Below are positions 26,517-35,453 of a stretch of DNA of 64,000 nucleotides, piece after piece. This DNA is from Sphingobacterium thalpophilum (lineage in GTDB: Bacteria; Bacteroidota; Bacteroidia; Sphingobacteriales; Sphingobacteriaceae): NCBI RefSeq assembly GCF_038396785.1, contig NZ_CP151087.1:434001-498000 (forward strand), in the 5' to 3' direction. The notes below the pieces were generated by a model, which did not search any database, was not told where the DNA came from, and saw only the letters and a list, made by a program, of their open reading frames with translations. The translations under genes and the position numbers were made by a program. How positions within the stretch are numbered: the stretch's first letter is position 1; each line of letters opens with the position of its first letter.

Positions 26517-27713
26517 ATGAAAACAGCAGGACTTGACGTGCATAAAGATAGTATTTTTTGTGCGGTATTTAATGGGAAGCATTATTCGGATGTGGAGGTT
26601 TTCGAAACCTTCAGTACGGGCATTCGACAGTTGGGAGCCTACTTGAAGGCTGCGGGTGTTCTCCGAGTAGCGATGGAGAGTACCAGTATTTACTGGATCC
26701 CGGTCTGGAATATTCTCTCTGAAATGGGCTTTGATCTGATGCTGGTGAATCCCTTTTTAATCAAACAGCTGCCCGGCCGCAAAAGCGATGTAAAGGATGC
26801 ACAGTGGATTGCCCAGCTACTTCACAAAGATATGCTTCGCGGGAGTTTTGTGCCCGGTGAGCGAATACAGGAACTCAGGAGCTACACCCGTTCCTATAGC
26901 AAGTTGCAGCAGCGGATAGTCCGTATGCTTACCAAAATGGACAATATCCTCGTACAGGCCGGAATCCGTTTGGGTAGTCTTGTGACCGATATCGGAGGGA
27001 AAAGTATGCTGAGTGTCATTGATGCCCTGATAGCCGGGGAGCGTGATGCCGTACGTTTAAGCAAACTGGTCTATGCCAGTAAGAAGAACAAAGAAAACGG
27101 AAAGCTGGCAGCAGCACTAACCGGCTGCATGAAGGAGCACCACCGCTTCAACCTGCAGATGGCAAAAGCTGAATACGACCTGTTGATCAAGCAGTCTGCT
27201 GAGTATATAGAAAAGATTGAAGCTATCTGCCTGCGTGATTTTCCACGGCAGAGTGCCTTGCTAAAGACGATTCCCGGCGTTAGCCGTATCAGTTCCGCTG
27301 TGATCATCGCCGAGACCGGCGCAGACATGAAAGTTTTTGAAAACAGCGGTAAACTGAGCGGATGGGTCGGATTACGACCAAAGAATGATGAAAGCGCAGG
27401 GAAATATAAAAGTACAGCAATCACTAAAGGAAACAGATATCTCAAGCCAATACTGGTACAGGTTGCCTGGGCGGCAAGCCGCTGTAAAGGCTCCTATTTT
27501 AAAGACAAATTCAACCGTCTAAGTATAAGAAAATCCTCGAAAAAGGCCCTGATCGCTATCGCACGAAAAATATCCGTTGTTGTATGGAATATCCTAAAAG
27601 ACTTAACCCCTTATAATCCGGCACTACAGGTGATCTACGAACCAGCCAAACTAGATGCCAGGATACGGTATCACCAAAAAGAAATGGAACGCATAGCGAA
27701 ACTTAAACCATAA
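26517..27713 (+). mobile_element. IS110-family insertion sequence, DEDD transposase gene
   Basis: The ATG at 26517 opens a 398-residue recombinase. The RuvC-like DEDD residues are readable: D7 (AGLDVHKDSIF), E54 (VAMESTSIYW), D91 and D94 (KSDVKDAQWIAQLL). The C-terminal transposase domain has LLKTIPGVSRISSAVIIAE and SGWVGLRPKND with AITKGNRYLKPILVQVAWAA. IS110 elements have no classical inverted repeats, so the ends could not be fixed. The word tatctttatg stands on both sides (26490-26499 and 27737-27746). The gene is intact, so the element may be active. Extent given is for the gene only. Confidence 0.92.
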
Positions 27714-27990
27714 CAATTTTTTGCGTAAAGGCCGGGTATCTTTATGGTGGCTAAAAGACCCCGTTTTTAAATTGGCCAATGCAAATGCCTATAAAAGGCT
27801 ATAAGTACACAAGCATGAGTTAATGCCAGCCTTACGGCTGACCAAACTCGAAGAGGAAAATCGCAAAACCCAATGCGCAAGGGGACTGTATTATAGTTAA
27901 TTTATAGAGGAAAAGATTCAGTATTTTAACACCGGTTTTATTATTTTTGCTATGGTTGGACCAATGAAATACCACTTCAAGAACACAACA
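27714..27990 (+). ncRNA. Candidate structured RNA or element end downstream of the IS110 transposase
   Basis: This non-coding stretch is less AT-rich than the flank and has short hairpins (cagcc-ttac-ggctg near 27830, cctataaaagg nearby). IS110-type elements encode a bridge/seek RNA in one non-coding end, which in IS1111-like members lies after the transposase gene. Whether this end or the ~190 bases before the gene encodes it cannot be settled by eye. Confidence 0.3.
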
Positions 27991-29193
27991 ATGAAATTAA
28001 GCCTATTGACTAAAGCAATTTTTACTATAGTATTCTTATTTTTAACAAAGAATAATATTTTCGCCCAAACCAAATACCAAAAGGATTTTTATGAGTTTTG
28101 GTCTGATATCAATAAACATTATGCTTATTTAGAAAGGCAAAATATCGACTGGAATAAAGTCAAAGAAATTTATTCTTCACAAGTAGAAAAAGTTACAAAT
28201 GACAACGAGTTTATTCAGTTGCTTGAAAATACGTTGAATGAGCTGTACAATGGACATTCGTCGTTAAGCACAAATCTTAATACATCAAACAGGATAATCC
28301 CATCATGGTCCGACCTACGTGTCGAAAAAAATGGAAACAAATATTTAATAAAAGACTTAAGAAAAGGTTTTGGTGCAGATTTAGCTGGGTTAAAAATTGG
28401 TATGCAAGTAACTCTTTTCAACGGAAAAGCAATCGATGAACAGTTAAAAAGTTTCTTACCTCGATTTACAGATCATTACAGTCCAAAGATGTATCAGTAT
28501 GCTTTAGATATGCTTTTTGCGGGAACTCATGATAAGAAACGCGTGATTACTGTCGTTGAAAACGGCGAACGTAAAACATTTGAACCGGTAAGCTATGGCA
28601 ATCGGAATGAATTGTTGTATTATAAAATTATAAATGGAAACACAGCCTATATCAAAATCAATAATTCACTGGGAAATAATAACTTGATCGCTGAATTTGA
28701 TAAGACGCTTGACAGTTTGATTTCTAATAAAAACCTTATTTTGGATTTGACTGAAACTCCTAGCGGTGGAAATTCAACGGTTGCGAGGGCCATTATGGGG
28801 CGGTTTGTCAATAAAGGTCTACCTTATCAAATTCACGAATTTGATGAGAAGGATTATGACACAAAACGACATTGGGTAGAGTATGTAAGTCCACGTAAGG
28901 AAATCTTCAAGGGTAATGTGTATATCCTCGTGGGACACTGGACAGGAAGTATGGGCGAAGGGATAGCTATAGGTTTTGACGCGCTTGATAGAGCGACAGT
29001 TATTGGCACACCTATGGCCGGGCTATTAGGCGCAATTTCAAACTTCCGTCTCACAGAAACAAAAATTGGATTCCAATTCCCAACGGAAAGATTGTATCAT
29101 ATCAACGGAATGCCAAGAGAGGATTTTATTCCCAAGATTTTGTGTGAAAATATCGAAGAAACATTAAAAAAAGCGAAGGAAATAGCTTGGTAG
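27991..29193 (+). CDS. S41-family (tail-specific-like) exported peptidase
   Basis: A 400-residue secreted serine peptidase of the C-terminal-processing family. The ATG at 27991 begins MKLSLLTKAIFTIVFLFLTK with a signal ending at IFAQ; an earlier in-frame start (27952) precedes the signal and is less likely. The N-terminal helical part is followed by a PDZ-like part (LAGLKIGMQVTLFNG) and the S41 core YIKINNSLGNNN, ILDLTETPSGGNSTVARAI, and VGHWTGSMGEGIAIGFDAL, where S in TGSMGEG is the likely nucleophile. The downstream Lys and other partner residues cannot be fixed by eye. Substrate unknown. Confidence 0.82.
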   Translation: MKLSLLTKAIFTIVFLFLTKNNIFAQTKYQKDFYEFWSDINKHYAYLERQNIDWNKVKEIYSSQVEKVTNDNEFIQLLENTLNELYNGHSSLSTNLNTSNRIIPSWSDLRVEKNGNKYLIKDLRKGFGADLAGLKIGMQVTLFNGKAIDEQLKSFLPRFTDHYSPKMYQYALDMLFAGTHDKKRVITVVENGERKTFEPVSYGNRNELLYYKIINGNTAYIKINNSLGNNNLIAEFDKTLDSLISNKNLILDLTETPSGGNSTVARAIMGRFVNKGLPYQIHEFDEKDYDTKRHWVEYVSPRKEIFKGNVYILVGHWTGSMGEGIAIGFDALDRATVIGTPMAGLLGAISNFRLTETKIGFQFPTERLYHINGMPREDFIPKILCENIEETLKKAKEIAW

Positions 29194-29273
29194 GTTAGAT
29201 AGGAGATGATGGCTCAGTTTGCCTGAAAACTCATGGAGCAATGTTAGGATCAATGTGAACAACTAAAGAGTAT

Positions 29274-30269
29274 ATGTTTAGTGAAATTAATAAAACCTTT
29301 ATCCTTCTTGTGCTTGTACTTGTTTCCAACTACAGCAAAGCACAAACCGGATATAAGAATTTAAATATACCTGCATCAGTTGAAGGATCTAACTTTTTTA
29401 ATACGGATAAAAGGAATTGTATAACGCTTCCATTTGGGTATTCAAATATTTCAAAACAACTACCTGTCGATTCCGTATTGTCGGCTATGCAAGATCACCG
29501 TGGTTTAGGAAATCGCTATGCATTAAAATTTGATCAATCAATCAAAAACAATCTCGTAACGATACCCGAAGCATATGATGTTTCTTTTCCATTTGAGCAA
29601 GATATCGGCAAAGAATATAATCAGATTAAACTTGCCTCCAATTTCCTCCGTTATGGGGATTATTCGCTTCATTTTCTGGCCATTTATAACGCTGTCCGCT
29701 ATAGTGAACCATTCATAGAAAAAATATATTTAATTTCAGTAAAGAATGGGAAGCCGTTTGATATAAGAAGAATTTATCTTCATCATGAGGGAGAAATGGG
29801 ATTCACAGACTATACACTATTCTATATCGATAAAAATTTTATAATCTCATTGCGGGATTATGAATTTAATGAGAATCCCTTTAGGCAAAAACCTGTTTAT
29901 CAATTTCAGCTCTTAAGCAACGGAACATTTGTCAGATACTATGATCAGAATGGATTATATAAAACAGATGAAGAACAGGGCTCAATTAAAAATCACCATA
30001 AAGAAGGAAAATGGATCGAATTTAAAACAAATCGGTTTGTGGACTTACAAGAATATCCATCATTTACAGATTCGTATACGTACTTGGAAGCAAAGTATAA
30101 AGGAGGTCTTCCTGATGGCGAATGGAAATGTTATAAATTATTGCAGGAATATAATGAAGAAACGGGGGAACCAATAATTAACACAAGAAAAAGAGGACCG
30201 TTGATTTATACTGAACTATACAAAAATGGATTATTGGAAAAACGAGAGTTCCATATTCTTGATAAGTAG
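29274..30269 (+). CDS. Exported protein with MORN/YwqK-like C-terminal repeats
   Basis: A 331-residue protein with a signal peptide ending at SKAQ. The middle is unassigned. The last ~100 residues have repeats of the type HKEGKWIEFKTN, KGGLPDGEWKCYKLL and YTELYKNGLLEKREFH, which look like MORN/YwqK-type beta-hairpins with the GEWK(C)Y signature found in many Bacteroidota exported proteins. Function unknown. It is monocistronic and follows the S41 peptidase by 80 bases. Confidence 0.65.
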   Translation: MFSEINKTFILLVLVLVSNYSKAQTGYKNLNIPASVEGSNFFNTDKRNCITLPFGYSNISKQLPVDSVLSAMQDHRGLGNRYALKFDQSIKNNLVTIPEAYDVSFPFEQDIGKEYNQIKLASNFLRYGDYSLHFLAIYNAVRYSEPFIEKIYLISVKNGKPFDIRRIYLHHEGEMGFTDYTLFYIDKNFIISLRDYEFNENPFRQKPVYQFQLLSNGTFVRYYDQNGLYKTDEEQGSIKNHHKEGKWIEFKTNRFVDLQEYPSFTDSYTYLEAKYKGGLPDGEWKCYKLLQEYNEETGEPIINTRKRGPLIYTELYKNGLLEKREFHILDK

Positions 30270-30446
30270 CCCCTTCGTTATAAGTGATAAATATGTAACT
30301 TGTAGAAAAGGTGAAAAAGGCTCCGAAGTTCCTTCTTATTAGAACTTAAAATATGAAAATAATACTACAGTTGCTATGCGATTTGTAGTTTGTCAACAGT
30401 GGATCGAGCCCGAAAGAGGCGGAATAATACATGCAGAATATTAATT

Positions 30447-30914
30447 ATGGAAATAATCATCAGACAAGCAAAAGAAAGCGAAATCAATGTGTTAATTGAG
30501 TTTGAACAAGGGATCGTTGAAGCGGAACGACCTTTTGATAACACATTAAAGCCAGGCGAAATTCATTATTATGATCTCCTCGAATTGATCAAGTCTAGGG
30601 AGGCTGAAGTCCTTGTTGCAGTTGTTGACGATCAACTTGTCGGATCAGGATATGCGAAATTATTGGATTCAAAACCTTATCAAAAGTATGAAAAGTATGC
30701 TTATCTTGGTTTTATGTACGTTAGGCCAGAATATCGAGGTCAGCGTATCAACAAGATGATTTTACACCGATTGATCGATTGGGCAAAAGAAAGAAATATC
30801 TCGGAAGTAAGACTTCAGGTTTATGAAGAAAATACCAGTGCAATAAAGGCCTATGCAAAGGCAGGATTTAAACCAAATCTTCTGGAAATGCGTATGGAAA
30901 TCGATGACAGATAA
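30447..30914 (+). CDS. GNAT family N-acetyltransferase
   Basis: A 155-residue acyltransferase. The ATG at 30447 begins MEIIIRQAKESEINVLIEFE, matching the first strand of the fold; the earlier start at 30390 adds a basic stretch without homology. The acetyl-CoA signature is AYLGFMYVRPEYRGQRINKM (motif A, near residues 88-107), followed by RLQVYEENTSAIKAYAKAGF. Substrate unknown. A long T-tailed hairpin terminates it. Confidence 0.87.
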   Translation: MEIIIRQAKESEINVLIEFEQGIVEAERPFDNTLKPGEIHYYDLLELIKSREAEVLVAVVDDQLVGSGYAKLLDSKPYQKYEKYAYLGFMYVRPEYRGQRINKMILHRLIDWAKERNISEVRLQVYEENTSAIKAYAKAGFKPNLLEMRMEIDDR

Positions 30915-30950
30915 TAGTGAAAATCCAATGAGATAATATCTATAACAAGT

Positions 30951-30990
30951 AAAAAAGACTTCTTTTAAAACTTTAAAAGAAGTCTTTTTT
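30951..30990. terminator. Perfect 19-bp terminator between convergent genes
   Basis: Arms 30951-30969 and 30972-30990 are exact complements with a 2-base loop, with poly-A before and poly-T after, so it can work on both strands for the acetyltransferase (+) and the membrane protein gene (-). Confidence 0.85.
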
Positions 30991-31027
30991 TTATTGGTAA
31001 GGCATTACACACTCATTTTAAACCGAT

Positions 31028-31675
31028 TTATTCGTTGTTATGCTCAATTTCGGCAATGATTTCTTTGGCAGATTTAATCACCTGATCATTCAGCTGAATA
31101 ATCATATTTGCTTGAGATGCTGCATTGATAAGAATCCCTTTTACTTTTGGCGATGCGTTAATTGCTTTGTACATTAAATCAGGATTGATATTTGCATTGG
31201 GAACGGAGACCAGCTCATCTGCGAGATTAAAAACCAATGAGTTATAGTAGGTTTGCCAATCGTCTTTTGATGGTACTACGGTTTGATAATATTCCAAAAT
31301 TCCTGTTTTTAATTTTCGATCCTTAATGAGACCGATTTTTCCACTAGATCGAAATCCTTCATAATTTCCAGTATTTCTGATCTTAAAGGTCGGATTAAGG
31401 TTCATCTTAATACGGTCATTTGGGTTGACTTTCACCAAGCTATCAATTTTTTGTTGGTTTAATTCCCCGTAAAATTTACATCCTTCCGCTGTGTTCGTTA
31501 GGTAGGAATTTTGCTTTTCTAAGTCGTGGACATCTTTTTCGAGATCGACTTTTAGGTCCTCCAAAAATTCTTTTACTTCTTGTTGTTCATGCCTATGCTC
31601 ACTCCAACCGTGAAGCCATATCGAAAGTGATACTGCAAAAACGATAATGAAGATCTCAATGGATATTTCTTTCAA
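31028..31675 (-). CDS. Membrane-anchored protein of unknown function (DUF6090-like)
   Basis: A protein with an N-terminal membrane helix (IEIFIIVFAVSLSIWLHGWSE), then a charged helical region (EQQEVKEFLEDLKVDLEKDV) and a soluble domain. The first recognised start is a TTG at 31675, giving 215 residues. The same frame stays open a further 26 codons upstream, reading DEIIKHTKKIYKTAKEPKHS just before the helix, but begins at an ATA (31753) with no ATG, GTG or TTG. The extra segment looks like real protein, so the true start may be non-canonical. Family assignment is tentative. Confidence 0.6.
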   Translation of the reverse strand: MKEISIEIFIIVFAVSLSIWLHGWSEHRHEQQEVKEFLEDLKVDLEKDVHDLEKQNSYLTNTAEGCKFYGELNQQKIDSLVKVNPNDRIKMNLNPTFKIRNTGNYEGFRSSGKIGLIKDRKLKTGILEYYQTVVPSKDDWQTYYNSLVFNLADELVSVPNANINPDLMYKAINASPKVKGILINAASQANMIIQLNDQVIKSAKEIIAEIEHNNE

Positions 31676-31753
31676 TTTTTCGGTGAGACTATGCTTTGGC
31701 TCCTTTGCGGTTTTATAAATTTTCTTCGTGTGCTTAATGATCTCGTCTTGTAT

Positions 31754-31995
31754 TTTACAGCTTTAAGTTAATATAAAGGTGATTTGTTAAATATTGGTGC
31801 TAATACGCAAAGATGCAAAAGTTTGGTAAAACACACAAATTAATAACTTATCTATTACCTCTTTTATGGCAGAAAACACCTGTCAAATTGTTTTATCGGG
31901 TATATACCATGGATTATACTAAATAGTGACTGGTTTAGAACAGAAAAATTCCGTATATTTAGGTTCGTAAATTAACTGAAAATAGACTTTATATT
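31754..31995. other. Divergent promoter region
   Basis: AT-rich gap between the membrane protein gene (-) and the TlpA-like gene (+). It must hold both promoters; no tRNA or hairpin was found. Confidence 0.35.
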
Positions 31996-33153
31996 ATGAG
32001 AATTCGGGCAGGATTGCTAGTAGTGGCTCTTACGCTTCCTTTCTTCGTTTGTGGGCAAAATCGCTATCAAATTAATGGCACAATACCCCCACTGCAGGAT
32101 GGTGCTAAAGTATTTTTGATCTACGAAATAGAAGGTAAGTCTGTCGTGGATTCCACTTTTTCCAGAGGAGGAAATTTTTCATTTTCGGGAACCGTAGACT
32201 ATCCTGTTTCATCATCGTTATATCTCAATAAAAATCCATATGTAAATAGACCAGCTCGCAACGAGCAAATGGATTTTTTTCGTTTTTACCTTGAGCCTGT
32301 GACTATGGAAATGCGAGCAAGCGACTCCTTGAAGAACATTGTAATTAGCGGGTCTCAAATTAATCTCGACCAAGATGCTTTAAAAAAAATGCGAAGCGTT
32401 GTAGATGATAAATTTACAGCACTTAATAAAGAATTTTATGCACTTTCAGCTAATCAACAGAGCGATCCTAAAGTACGGGAAGCTTTTATTGATCGGGAAA
32501 AGGGATTAATGGATGACCTGTATAGCGTTCATTTAGCATTTGCTCGCCAACATCCATCGTCTTACCTTAGTTTAATCAGTTTATCCTTTGTTGCTGGACA
32601 GGAGAAATTTATAGAAGAGGTTAAAGGGATATACAGCGGTTTAGCGGAGGAGCTCAGAAGCTACCCTTTGGCCAAAGAGATACCCATGCAATTAGAATCG
32701 TCGATCAGGACGAAAGTTGGACAGATTGCCCCCGATCTTGAACTACAAACGCAAATGGGTACGAGTCTAAAACTAACTGAATTCCGAGGAAAGTATCTAT
32801 TAGTAGACTTTTGGGCTAGTTGGTGTGGACCATGCCGTGAGGAAAATCCAAATCTTGTAGCGCTTTACAATAAATACAAAGATTCGGGATTCGAGATCTT
32901 AGGAGTATCCCTGGACAAGGCGGCTCAACGCGAACAATGGATGAAAGCAATTGCAGATGATAAGCTCAGTTGGCCACAAGTATCTGATTTAAAAGGTTGG
33001 GATAGCCAAGCAGCAAAAAGTTATGGCATAAATTCCATACCAGCAAGCTTCTTATTGGATCCCACAGGAAAAATTATATACCGCGACCTCAGGGGAAAAG
33101 ATTTAGAAGAAAAGTTAAAGGCGATCTTTTCCGATAAAGACGATCATAAATAG
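31996..33153 (+). CDS. TlpA-like thioredoxin-fold protein with DUF4369 domain
   Basis: A 385-residue exported thiol-disulfide oxidoreductase. The signal ends at ...FFVCGQ. Residues ~25-125 form a DUF4369 beta domain (YQINGTIPPLQDGAKVFLIY...VVDSTFSRGGNFSFSG). The C-terminal ~140 residues are a TlpA/AhpC-TSA fold with the CxxC site in FWASWCGPCREENPNLV, then SLDKAAQREQWMKA and the cis-Pro loop SIPASFLLDPTGKI. It is probably periplasmic, possibly membrane-bound through the signal, and works in cytochrome c or protein thiol reduction. It is monocistronic. Confidence 0.87.
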   Translation: MRIRAGLLVVALTLPFFVCGQNRYQINGTIPPLQDGAKVFLIYEIEGKSVVDSTFSRGGNFSFSGTVDYPVSSSLYLNKNPYVNRPARNEQMDFFRFYLEPVTMEMRASDSLKNIVISGSQINLDQDALKKMRSVVDDKFTALNKEFYALSANQQSDPKVREAFIDREKGLMDDLYSVHLAFARQHPSSYLSLISLSFVAGQEKFIEEVKGIYSGLAEELRSYPLAKEIPMQLESSIRTKVGQIAPDLELQTQMGTSLKLTEFRGKYLLVDFWASWCGPCREENPNLVALYNKYKDSGFEILGVSLDKAAQREQWMKAIADDKLSWPQVSDLKGWDSQAAKSYGINSIPASFLLDPTGKIIYRDLRGKDLEEKLKAIFSDKDDHK

Positions 33154-33263
33154 TGCGTTTAGTAGTGTGTCCGATAAGCCGTATTAAGACTGGAGTATTC
33201 TTGTTAGGCCCGGAACGTAAATGCAAAATGTACTAAGAAGAAAGCTGGTAATAAATAGGCTGA

Positions 33264-33761
33264 TCAAATCACTGATTCATCTAATCTGTAAATAAATTCC
33301 TCGATTTCGATTTGGCGTGCATTAGCAAAACCTCGGTCTGTACCAACCTTAACAAAACCACAATTTTCCAGTACTTTTTGAGAACCGATATTATCGAAAG
33401 CGACACGCCCATAAATCGGACGGCTTGTTTCAAATGAAAGAAGTTCTTTAAGCGCCTTTGTTGCAATTCCACGTCCCCAGAATTTCCGGTCAATCCAATA
33501 AGTGATCTCAGCATCACCATCAATAACAAACTTCGCAATACTTCCTACAATTGTCCCATCAACCAGAATCGTTTGATTGTTTATACTTGGCTCATTGAGA
33601 AATTTAGCATATTTCTCAAGGTAAGCTTCTTTGTCTGAAGAAGTACTTGAGGTAAATGCGGCGAGATAATTTGCTTCTTCATCAAGCTGAAACTGATAAT
33701 GTGTTTCTAAATCCGTGTATACTGTCGGTCTAAGTGTAAGTTGAAAGTTGAGGGCATCCAT
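33264..33761 (-). CDS. GNAT family N-acetyltransferase (RimJ/RimL-like)
   Basis: A 165-residue acyltransferase. It starts MDALNFQLTLRPTVYTDLET as in RimJ/RimL-like members. The acetyl-CoA loop is YWIDRKFWGRGIATKALKEL, followed by GRVAFDNIGSQKVLENCGF, the family's characteristic motif B. Substrate unknown; possibilities include a protein N-terminus or a small amine. It stands alone between a TlpA-like gene and a fragmentary thioredoxin-like frame. Confidence 0.87.
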   Translation of the reverse strand: MDALNFQLTLRPTVYTDLETHYQFQLDEEANYLAAFTSSTSSDKEAYLEKYAKFLNEPSINNQTILVDGTIVGSIAKFVIDGDAEITYWIDRKFWGRGIATKALKELLSFETSRPIYGRVAFDNIGSQKVLENCGFVKVGTDRGFANARQIEIEEFIYRLDESVI

Positions 33762-33838
33762 GCTTTTTTAGTTCGGTTTATTCCCAAATATAGTAATAAA
33801 TACACTATTGTTTAAACTCGCCTCAGGTATATGTGGAT

Positions 33839-33982
33839 ATGAAGCAAAAAACAAATTCTATCGTCTTCGAATTGGGCGTTTATATCTTTCCAACCTATAT
33901 TGTCATTGACCGAGATGGCAAGATCATCTTTAGAGATTCATCCGAGGGTCTTGCCCGCATAAAAGATATTTTACTAAAATAA
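33839..33982 (+). pseudogene. C-terminal remnant of a thioredoxin/TlpA-like gene
   Basis: A 47-codon frame encodes a stretch with GVYIFPTYIVIDRDGKIIFR and ends ARIKDILLK. This is the cis-Pro loop and final strands of a TlpA/thioredoxin-like protein, but the CxxC half is missing and the frame runs into unrelated sequence upstream. It is probably a fragment left by a deletion. A short intact peptide is less likely. Confidence 0.55.
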
Positions 33983-34211
33983 TGATTATAATAGGCCAAA
34001 GTTATTATAATCGTTGTGGTAGTAATAATATCTATCGCTTAAAAAGATCAACCATTTGGAACTGCAGTAAGTATGAATATGAAAGTTTTCATCAAAGCCA
34101 ACTCAAAGTCCAGCTGAGGAAAAGCCGAACAAAGGTAGAAGTTGGTCAGGTCAAGAGCCTTTAAATTTAGACTTCTCCTTTTATCGAAATTTAAGTGGGT
34201 ATGATGTTCCT

Positions 34212-34757
34212 TCACTGAGCCCATACGGGGAGAGATGTAGATACCTCGATTCCTAAAGCATTATCTTGGTATTTAAACACAGTTTCAGGTACTATGTGGT
34301 TTTCGCTTATATCCACCCCCTTAACAGAGGAAAAGAGATTTAGATGTCTTTTCACAAGCGGCATGGTATGAATATATGAACGGGTTATTTTGTCAGGGTC
34401 GGAGTCGCAACTACTATTTTTCTTAGCCTTAGACCTCGCTTGGCATATGTACATATTATCGGTGTAAAAAAAGATCATTTCAATCTTATTTTCAGGATAC
34501 AAGGCTTTAATGTCTTGTAGCATTTGAAGATGCACCTTATTAACGATATTGACCTCAACAGCAAAATCTTCGTCATGACTCAGCAGCCCCAACAGCTGTT
34601 CCTCAAATCTCCGATATCCATCTTTTAAACCTAGTTCAGCATAGCTTTGAACAAAGAGATTTGGGTCAAGTATCTTAATCCCTTCTGGGATGAAATACTG
34701 ACCACAAGTACTTTTCCCAATGTAAGGGGGACCGGTTATCACATATATTGTCGCCAT
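34212..34757 (-). CDS. P-loop kinase, zeta-toxin-like (possible toxin)
   Basis: A 181-residue P-loop NTPase. The Walker A motif is G9-PPYI-G14-K15-S16-T17 in MATIYVITGPPYIGKSTCGQ. The following DPNLFVQSYAELGLKDGYRRFE and FAVEVNIVNKVHLQMLQDIK resemble the zeta-toxin/UDP-N-acetylglucosamine kinase fold, with a C-terminal YIHTMPLVKRHLNLFSS helix. The ATG at 34757 follows the stop of the upstream 70-codon gene by two bases, so both are translated together. Zeta toxins phosphorylate a peptidoglycan precursor sugar; this protein is shorter than typical and could instead be a housekeeping kinase. Confidence 0.65.
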   Translation of the reverse strand: MATIYVITGPPYIGKSTCGQYFIPEGIKILDPNLFVQSYAELGLKDGYRRFEEQLLGLLSHDEDFAVEVNIVNKVHLQMLQDIKALYPENKIEMIFFYTDNMYICQARSKAKKNSSCDSDPDKITRSYIHTMPLVKRHLNLFSSVKGVDISENHIVPETVFKYQDNALGIEVSTSLPVWAQ

Positions 34758-34759
34758 GA

Positions 34760-34972
34760 TCAAATACTTTGAATCGTGCCATCGCGATGCTCTTCAACCA
34801 TTTGCCCATCCTTGTTATAAACCAATGGCTGTTCGCGAGAAAATAAATAGGAACGAATGCTCTTTTGCAATTCTTGCCTCCATTGTATCTTTTCATCCGC
34901 AGACATAGTGAGCGGATCTTTTTTCATCTTTCCAGTTTTGACAAGTTCTTCTTCTTGAATTATCCTTTTCAT
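34760..34972 (-). CDS. Small helical protein, candidate antitoxin of the P-loop kinase
   Basis: A 70-residue charged, all-helical protein (MKRIIQEEELVKTGKMKKDP..., ending EEHRDGTIQSI). It ends two bases before the kinase ATG (stop 34760-34762, ATG 34757), a coupling typical for antitoxin/toxin pairs. It has no recognised DNA-binding motif. The antitoxin role comes only from gene order and size. Confidence 0.5.
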   Translation of the reverse strand: MKRIIQEEELVKTGKMKKDPLTMSADEKIQWRQELQKSIRSYLFSREQPLVYNKDGQMVEEHRDGTIQSI

Positions 34973-35267
34973 TTAAAACTTAATTAACATTAGCTTGTAC
35001 GATTAATTAAATATAAACATATATTAATATATTATAAAAAAATATTAATATAAAAAACGCCAATAATTTGATGAATTGACTTTTGATTGGCAACAAGATC
35101 CATTAATAAAAATTGACTGATGTTGTTAATTCTCTTGATCAAGAAAGCCTACGAAAGAATTATACAGTTCATAGGTAAAGTTATGTGCCTACTTCAATAT
35201 CTTAAGGTAAAATTTAGACAACTAACAAAATGTAGAGCGATAATGTAAAACTTTCGAACTCATTAAT
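34973..35267. other. AT-rich non-coding stretch between the TA-like pair and the integrase remnant
   Basis: About 295 strongly AT-rich bases (for example atattaatatattataaaaaaatatt near 35020). It contains the promoter of the candidate antitoxin gene. No gene or clear repeat was seen. Confidence 0.35.
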
Positions 35268-35357
35268 CTAGCTCAGAATCTCGTATTCATAAACGACTCT
35301 CCAGTCACCGGATTTGGCTCTTATTACACGTGGGATTTTGTAAGATGAAGTTCTCAT
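35268..35357 (-). pseudogene. Truncated tyrosine recombinase (integrase), N-terminal 29 codons
   Basis: On the reverse strand aaaggaggaaac is followed by an ATG at 35357 and 29 codons reading MRTSSYKIPRVIRAKSGDWR and ending VYEYEILS before a stop. This is the start of a Bacteroidota phage-type integrase, whose usual continuation (arm-binding and catalytic domains) is missing. It lies beside tRNA-Ser, a typical integration target, with an ISL3 element inserted between the two. The fragment is the scar of an integrated element. The family call rests on the IPRVIRAKSGDW pattern. Confidence 0.6.
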
Positions 35358-35377
35358 AAAACGTTTCCTCCTTTGGT

Positions 35378-35385
35378 TTGAATTT
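35378..35385. repeat. Left 8-bp target-site duplication of the ISL3 element
   Basis: The octamer ttgaattt directly precedes the left inverted repeat and recurs unchanged at 36807-36814 after the right one. Eight bases is the normal duplication for ISL3 elements. Confidence 0.85.
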
Positions 35386-35453
35386 GGATCATGTACAAAA
35401 GTTGTGGAGGGGATAAAAAATAATTAGATATTTGTGCTTTGATATTTATACAG

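Noticed and set aside
27071..27445. 124-codon minus-strand frame inside the IS110 transposase
   Set aside because: It lies wholly within the well-supported transposase gene and has no own features.
34060..34250. Plus-strand frame with GRSWSGQEPLNLDFSF-like residues before the kinase 3' end
   Set aside because: It has no start codon, overlaps the kinase gene, and no family could be recognised. It may be a decayed fragment, but the evidence is too weak.
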